From Caulobacterales bacterium (lineage in GTDB: Bacteria > Pseudomonadota > Alphaproteobacteria > Caulobacterales > Parvularculaceae), in the NCBI GenBank assembly GCA_020638525.1, contig JACKIL010000005.1, forward strand, positions 191,693 to 255,692: a stretch of 64,000 nt of DNA, given 5' to 3'. Shown piece after piece: positions 59,702 through 64,000 of the stretch (the first letter of the stretch is position 1; every line of letters starts with the position of its first letter). The position numbers and the translations under genes are program-made. The notes under the pieces are model-generated. The model did no database searches. It saw only the letters and a program-made list of their open reading frames with translations, and was not told the origin of the DNA.

Positions 59702-61816
59702 TCAGTCGCTCAGCGGCATGAGCATTTTTGCGAAGTAAACGTATTCTATCGCAGTGCGGAAGGCGAGCTGATCCTGGTTCGCCGTGCCGCCATGACCACC
59801 TTCCATGTTTTCATAGTAGAAATAATCGTAGCCGAGGCTCTTGAGCATCGCGCCGGCTTTGCGCGCATGGCCGGGGTGAACGCGGTCATCCTGCGTCGAC
59901 GTGTAGAGAAGAATTTTCGGATAAGGCTGGCCCGCTTTCAGATTCTGATAGGGCGAATATTTCGAGATATAGGCCCACTCTTCCGGAATGTCGGGATCGC
60001 CATATTCGCCGACCCAGGATGCGCCGGCGCCGAGCTTCGTGTAACGCTTCATGTCGAACAGCGGCACGCCGCAATCGATCGCCGCATATAGGTCCGGGCG
60101 TTGAGTCAGGATCGCGCCCATCAGCAAGCCGCCATTCGAGCGTCCGATAGCGCCGAGTTTTTCAGGGCTCGTCACGCCTGTCGCGATCAGATCTTCCGAG
60201 ATCGCGATGAAATCGTCGATCGGGTTCTGGTGCTTTTCTTTCATCGCGGCCTTGTGCCATGCGGGCCCGTATTCCGAACCGCCGCGGATGTTGGAGATGA
60301 CGAGAACGCCGCCGCGCGAAACCCACATCTTGCCCGCAAGCGCGCCGTGCTGCGGACGAGCGGGATCTTCGTAATAAACCGGCAGGATCGCATTGAGGAA
60401 TCCGCCATAGGCGTACTGGATCGTCGGCGCGTTCCCCTTCTTCAGCACGGAATCCTTGCCCATGATGAAGTACGGAATCTTGGTCCCATCTTTCGAAGTT
60501 GCAAAACGCTGCTCGACGACGACGCCCGTCGCGTCATAAAAAGCCGGCGCCTTTGCAATCGTCTCAGCCTTGTTCTTCGCGGTCACATAGAGAAGCGTGT
60601 TCGGCGAAGTGAGGCTCTCGAAGGAGAAGATCGCGTCATCCGTGCCGCCGCCTGCTGAGATGAGTTTGACGACGCCGTTCTTCGGCAGGTTGACGGATTT
60701 GAGCTTCCACTTGCCTTTCTTGTCGCGCTCAAGCCGCGCGCCTTTGCCGGCGACGTCTTCAAGGTAGGAAATGACAAGCCCCGTCTCGCCGACACCAGCA
60801 TCTTCAATCGACTGATTGCTGGCGGCCGCCATGACGAGTTCCGCCGCACCGCTCGCAAGATCGTAGGCGATGAGCGCGCCTTCCGGATAATCGGCGCCTT
60901 GATAGCTCCAAGGCTCGCGCAGATGGAAGATGGCGCGGCCATCAAGCACGCCTTCGATATCGGCGTTGCCGGGCAAGGGAAGCTTTGCAGGCGCGCCTTC
61001 GCCGCCGCGCGAATAGAAGTATTCGGTTTCGAAGAATGAATAAGCGCGCTGCGCGATGACATGCGCGACGCCGCCATCCTGTATGACGCGGGGCCACAGC
61101 GCGACATCTTCCGTCTCGCCTTCATAGAACACCGGCGCATCAGCCAGCGGTTCGCCCCGCTTCCAGATGCGGTTTGTTCGCGGGTAACCGGACTCGGTCA
61201 GCGTGCCGTCGCCCCAATCCGTGCCGACAAGAAGCGTGTCCTTATCGATCCAGGAAAGCCATGACTTGGCTTCCGGGACATAGAACCCGCCTTCGACAAA
61301 TTCTTTTGTCTCTGCGTCGAATTCGCGGAACACCGCCGCATCCTTGCCGCCATAGGAAAGTTCGACCATGCAGTGACGATAGTCAGGGGAAAGACAATTG
61401 GTCCCTTCAAACACCCAGTTCTCGCCTTCGCTTTTGGCGAGCGCATCGACATCGATGAGCGTTTCCCATTCCGGCTCGCCCGAACGATAGCTTTCAACGC
61501 TCGCACGGCGCCACAGCCCACGCACATGCGTTTCGTCCTGCCAGAAATTGTAGACCGCGCCATGATGGATGGCGCCGACAGCCAGACGCTCCTTGGACGT
61601 CAGAATTGATTTTGCTTCCTCGAGCATCGGCTGAAATCGCGGATCAGCCTCCAGCTCGGGCAGGCTTCGCTCATTTTCCGCACGCGCCCAGTCAAGCGCC
61701 TTCGGCCCCTCGATCTCTTCCAGCCACTGAAAGGGATCGTCGGCGGCGCTGGCGCCGGCCCCTGAAAGGGCGGCGGCGGCGATTACGGCTTTCACCATCG
61801 ACTTGAGCATCTCCAT
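59702..61816 (-). CDS. Prolyl oligopeptidase family serine peptidase (S9)
   Basis: Exported peptidase cutting short peptides, probably after proline. A signal peptide (MVKAVIAAAALSGAGASAAD) is followed by DDPFQWLEEIEGPKALDWAR, the S9A N-terminal motif, a seven-bladed propeller, and an alpha/beta-hydrolase domain. Triad: S560 in GRSNGG, Asp at 643 or 644 in QDDRVHPGHARK, and H675 in EGGHGG. The ATG at 61816 follows GGGGAAG and gives 704 residues; the frame is open upstream to 62086 but overlaps the divergent PilZ gene. Confidence 0.92.
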   Translation of the reverse strand: MEMLKSMVKAVIAAAALSGAGASAADDPFQWLEEIEGPKALDWARAENERSLPELEADPRFQPMLEEAKSILTSKERLAVGAIHHGAVYNFWQDETHVRGLWRRASVESYRSGEPEWETLIDVDALAKSEGENWVFEGTNCLSPDYRHCMVELSYGGKDAAVFREFDAETKEFVEGGFYVPEAKSWLSWIDKDTLLVGTDWGDGTLTESGYPRTNRIWKRGEPLADAPVFYEGETEDVALWPRVIQDGGVAHVIAQRAYSFFETEYFYSRGGEGAPAKLPLPGNADIEGVLDGRAIFHLREPWSYQGADYPEGALIAYDLASGAAELVMAAASNQSIEDAGVGETGLVISYLEDVAGKGARLERDKKGKWKLKSVNLPKNGVVKLISAGGGTDDAIFSFESLTSPNTLLYVTAKNKAETIAKAPAFYDATGVVVEQRFATSKDGTKIPYFIMGKDSVLKKGNAPTIQYAYGGFLNAILPVYYEDPARPQHGALAGKMWVSRGGVLVISNIRGGSEYGPAWHKAAMKEKHQNPIDDFIAISEDLIATGVTSPEKLGAIGRSNGGLLMGAILTQRPDLYAAIDCGVPLFDMKRYTKLGAGASWVGEYGDPDIPEEWAYISKYSPYQNLKAGQPYPKILLYTSTQDDRVHPGHARKAGAMLKSLGYDYFYYENMEGGHGGTANQDQLAFRTAIEYVYFAKMLMPLSD

Positions 61817-62051
61817 CTGATCTTCCCCATCTGGTCTCGCCAGGAGCGCTGCCCCGGCGCGAAAAAGGTTAATGTGTTTTGAGACGAGACCATAACCCTC
61901 CCGGCCGGAGCGGCAATTCGAAGCTCGAAAGGCCTGCGGCAGGGCGTTCGCCTCATACGATGAAGCGTTGGCGGGCTGTCCGTGACGGGCGCTTACAATT
62001 TTCTCTTCCGCATTAGCGAAGACTTGAGCGAGGAACGATAGGCTCGCCCCC

Positions 62052-62663
62052 ATGCAATACCCCCAGAAGAAACCGACCATGGCCAAGAACGATTACCGCC
62101 GGTACCGCCGGATTCCGGTCGACCTGCCTGCACGCATCGTCGTGAACGGCATCGACGAGTATCAGGGCGTTCTCGTGAACATCTCGCCGGGGGATCTGGC
62201 GGTCAACGTGCCTGCGAAGGTCGTTGTCGGAGACGCCGCCGTCGTACACGCGAGCGGGCTCGATGTAATCGAAGGCACGGTCGTACGCGTCATTCCGGAT
62301 GGTTTCGCGCTCTCATTCCTGTTGTCGCGCCGACGCCGCGCGACATTGACAGAACAGCTGATGTTGCGCGCGAACGCCGATCTTTCGGCCGACCTGCGCG
62401 ACCAGCGCGTCAGCCCGCGCCATTTCGTCGGCGAGCAGCGCATGGTCTGCCGCATGCCGGACGGCACGTCGCTTTTCGTAAAGCTGCTCGATCGCTCGGT
62501 GGAAGGCGTTTCGGTTGATGCGCCGCGCAAGCCTGAAATCGGCTCGGTCATCCATGTCGGGCGCACGCGCGCGGTCGTCGTAAGGCATACGGCGCGCGGA
62601 TTTGCGGCGGTCTTCCAGCCAGCCGCAGGCGAGCTCGTGTCATCCCGCCTGCGCGCTGTCTAA
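62052..62663 (+). CDS. Tandem PilZ domain protein
   Basis: Probable cyclic-di-GMP receptor. The first PilZ unit has RRYRRIPVDLPARI and a degenerate NISPGDLAV; the second has SPRHFVGEQRMVCRMPDG and DRSVEGVSVDAP, which fits the D-x-S-x-x-G motif. The first RxxxR is well formed. Either ATG (62052 or 62079) is possible, giving 203 or 194 residues; the second has AGAAG upstream. Divergent from the S9 peptidase. It may respond to the EAL protein at 8-10 kb. Confidence 0.82.
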   Translation: MQYPQKKPTMAKNDYRRYRRIPVDLPARIVVNGIDEYQGVLVNISPGDLAVNVPAKVVVGDAAVVHASGLDVIEGTVVRVIPDGFALSFLLSRRRRATLTEQLMLRANADLSADLRDQRVSPRHFVGEQRMVCRMPDGTSLFVKLLDRSVEGVSVDAPRKPEIGSVIHVGRTRAVVVRHTARGFAAVFQPAAGELVSSRLRAV

Positions 62664-62673
62664 CGGCTTCGTC

Positions 62674-63216
62674 TTAGGAGCCCGTCGGCGTTCCGAGGAC
62701 GACGCTTCTGAGATTATTCTCGACCTCACGCGCATCGAACGCATGCGGATTGTCCGCCGGCTTTTCGCCCTTGTGCATCGTCACGAAGGCGATCGCCGAG
62801 TAACGCGTATATTCCCGCGTATAGGACTCATAGGGATAACCCCAGCCGAAGCCATAGGCGTAATAGGGGAACGCGTAATAATAGCCCGGATGGCCGAAAT
62901 AATAATGACCGAAGAAAGCAGGCTCGGTCGTTGAGCGATAGCTCTTGTTCGCCTCGGTCTCGTTTTCGACGACGATGAAATAATCAAAGCCGTTCTGAAG
63001 GGTCAGCTCGGCGGCGCGGAAGAGGAGCGAGTTCTCAACCGTCTCACGCGTCGTCAGCGAATTGCCGCGGAAGGTGATGCGATAGCGGTTCGCCTCGATG
63101 CGCTGCTCGGAAAAGCCGTAGCCGCCGCCTGCTTCCGCAGGCTGATACGGCGTAGACGTCGCGCAAGCCGCAAGGCTTGCAATAGCGAGGACGGCGAACG
63201 CTAGATTGCGGATCAT
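62674..63216 (-). CDS. CC0125/CC1285-type lipoprotein
   Basis: Paralogue of the lipoprotein at 42578-43039. The signal ends AIASLAACATS. Family pattern: GYGFSEQRIEANRYRITFRG, ENSLLFRAAELTLQNGFDYF, then a Tyr/Phe/Gly-rich stretch (GHYYFGHPGYYYAFPYYAYG) and a conserved end. The ATG at 63216 lies six bases after GGAG (180 residues). The frame is open further upstream only by chance. Function unknown. Confidence 0.84.
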   Translation of the reverse strand: MIRNLAFAVLAIASLAACATSTPYQPAEAGGGYGFSEQRIEANRYRITFRGNSLTTRETVENSLLFRAAELTLQNGFDYFIVVENETEANKSYRSTTEPAFFGHYYFGHPGYYYAFPYYAYGFGWGYPYESYTREYTRYSAIAFVTMHKGEKPADNPHAFDAREVENNLRSVVLGTPTGS

Positions 63217-63368
63217 TTTCATCTCCAGAACTCCCAAGGGGCCGACATTTTCGAAGGGGACACTCTCCGCCGCCTGCGCCCGTCCCCCAGCACACGCGCC
63301 GCAAGTCCCATTCACCCAGTATCGTATTGCCGCGTGACAGCTTTTTGAAGCGCTCTTTTGTGCGACGA

Positions 63369-63399
63369 CTAGTCCTTGAAGAACGCTAGTCCTTGAAGA
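63369..63399. repeat. 17-base tandem duplication at the mscS 3' end
   Basis: CTAGTCCTTGAAGA occurs at 63369-63382 and 63386-63399. On the minus strand this repeats the last codons of the channel gene and its TAG stop, so the second copy is untranslated. Confidence 0.75.
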
Positions 63400-64000
63400 C
63401 GGGCCCGACGCCTTCCGGGAGAGATTTGATATGCAGATCAAGCTGCTGGAACGGAATCCCGATGCCGTGATCGTGAAGCGCATCCCAGATCGCGAGGAGA
63501 ACGGCGCTGCGCACATTGGTGACGCCATTGGCCGGATCGTTGATCCAGAAGCGCAAATCGAAGTTCACGGAGCTCTCGCCGAATTCGACGAGATTGCAGA
63601 CAGGGGTGGGCGACTTCAGAACGCGATCGACTGTGAGCGCAGTCTCCTCGGCGAGCGCCTTCACCGCGCGCAAGTCACGGTTGCTGTAATCAACGCCGAA
63701 TGCTGCGTGCAGGCGGACAACCCGGTCGCTGTGCGACCAGTTGATGACGCCCTCCTCGATGAACTTGTCGTTTGGAATGAGATGCTCCATGCCGTCGCGC
63801 GTTCTGACGCTGACATAACGCGCATTCATCTCCGTCACCCAGCCGAACGATCCGCCGATCTCAATGACATCGCCAGGCTTGATTGACTTGTCAGCGATGA
63901 GCGTGAAACCGGCGAAGAAGTTCGAAATGGTCCTCTGCAGACCAAGACCGACGCCGATGCCGACGGCGCCGCCGAAGATCGCAAGCGTCGCGAAGGGGAA
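63386..64000 (-). CDS. MscS family mechanosensitive channel (C-terminal part)
   Basis: Ion channel that opens under membrane tension. The gene runs off the right edge; 204 residues are seen. The first visible residues belong to the pore helix (FGGAVGIGVGLGLQRTISNF), followed by the beta domain GDVIEIGGSFGWVTEMNARY, which has the G-x-V-x-x-I pattern of MscS, VSVRTRDGMEHLIPNDKFIE, and a C-terminal alpha/beta domain ending GVGPVFKD. The pore helix keeps the Gly/Ala pattern. Confidence 0.93.
   Translation of the reverse strand, partial: FPFATLAIFGGAVGIGVGLGLQRTISNFFAGFTLIADKSIKPGDVIEIGGSFGWVTEMNARYVSVRTRDGMEHLIPNDKFIEEGVINWSHSDRVVRLHAAFGVDYSNRDLRAVKALAEETALTVDRVLKSPTPVCNLVEFGESSVNFDLRFWINDPANGVTNVRSAVLLAIWDALHDHGIGIPFQQLDLHIKSLPEGVGPVFKD

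Noticed and set aside
1..64000. tRNA, rRNA, prophage, insertion sequence or replication origin
   Set aside because: I looked for cloverleaf-like gene ends, transposase and integrase motifs, terminal inverted repeats with target duplications, and DnaA-box clusters in the gaps and saw none; a tRNA or covariance-model scan could still find a small RNA.

Overview
The window looks like a chromosomal stretch of a free-living, high-GC alphaproteobacterium. Supporting markers are gcrA (a cell-cycle regulator confined to this class), a class I lysyl-tRNA synthetase, a phaAB/phaR polyhydroxybutyrate locus, a ScfR-type regulator divergent from isocitrate lyase, and two lipoproteins of the Caulobacter CC0125/CC1285 type. 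The gene set fits the Hyphomonadaceae/Parvularculaceae/Caulobacterales side of the class, but I cannot name a genus. There is no phage, plasmid, CRISPR or insertion-sequence signature, and I found no rRNA or tRNA gene. Both edges cut genes: a six-codon 5' end at 1-18 and a MscS-type channel running off the right end.

Layout. 0.1-4.4 kb: glyoxalase II, an amidase, CreA and two exported proteins of unknown function. 4.5-7.5 kb: phaA-phaB divergent from phaR, with three TGC/GCA palindromes in between. 7.5-10.6 kb: RlmJ and a PAS-GGDEF-EAL protein. 10.6-16.3 kb: an envelope glycosylation group (two GT2 enzymes and two polytopic ArnT/PMT-type transferases). 16.5-22.4 kb: thrS with an ATP-grasp partner, YidD, a lipoprotein phosphodiesterase and small exported proteins. 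22.5-27.3 kb: isocitrate lyase, its divergent ScfR-type regulator and a DUF885 lipoprotein. 27.4-32.2 kb: a GT2/FkbM pair facing a tight four-gene operon (ABC-2 permease, Hsp33, PPK2, 2-oxoglutarate oxygenase). 32.5-36.1 kb: gcrA and phoR-phoU-phoB. 36.2-41.1 kb: the prkA-yeaH-spoVR cluster. 41.8-51.5 kb: envelope proteins, lysS with a dimethylargininase-like gene, a TerB-like protein, a degenerate TauD-like protein, an SLC13 transporter and rimO. 51.6-64 kb: a PQQ-type sugar dehydrogenase, a sulfotransferase, a BCCT transporter, rpsP-ffh, a base-poor Fe-S uracil-DNA-glycosylase-like gene, a dicarboxylate symporter, an S9 peptidase, a PilZ protein and MscS.

How it fits together. Several loci handle C2 carbon and storage (phaA, phaB, phaR, aceA, ScfR) and phosphate/polyphosphate (phoR-phoU-phoB, PPK2, GDPD). 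Hsp33 and PPK2 are translationally coupled, which suggests a joint response to oxidative protein damage. The least ordinary items are the Fe-S UDG-like gene at 57.7 kb, the TauD-like protein that has lost predicted iron ligands and has an unresolved 5' end, the palindrome sets before phaR and aceA/ScfR, a 21-bp palindrome after thrS, and an intergenic repeat between prkA and yeaH. All functional calls rest on reading motifs by eye; no database search was run.
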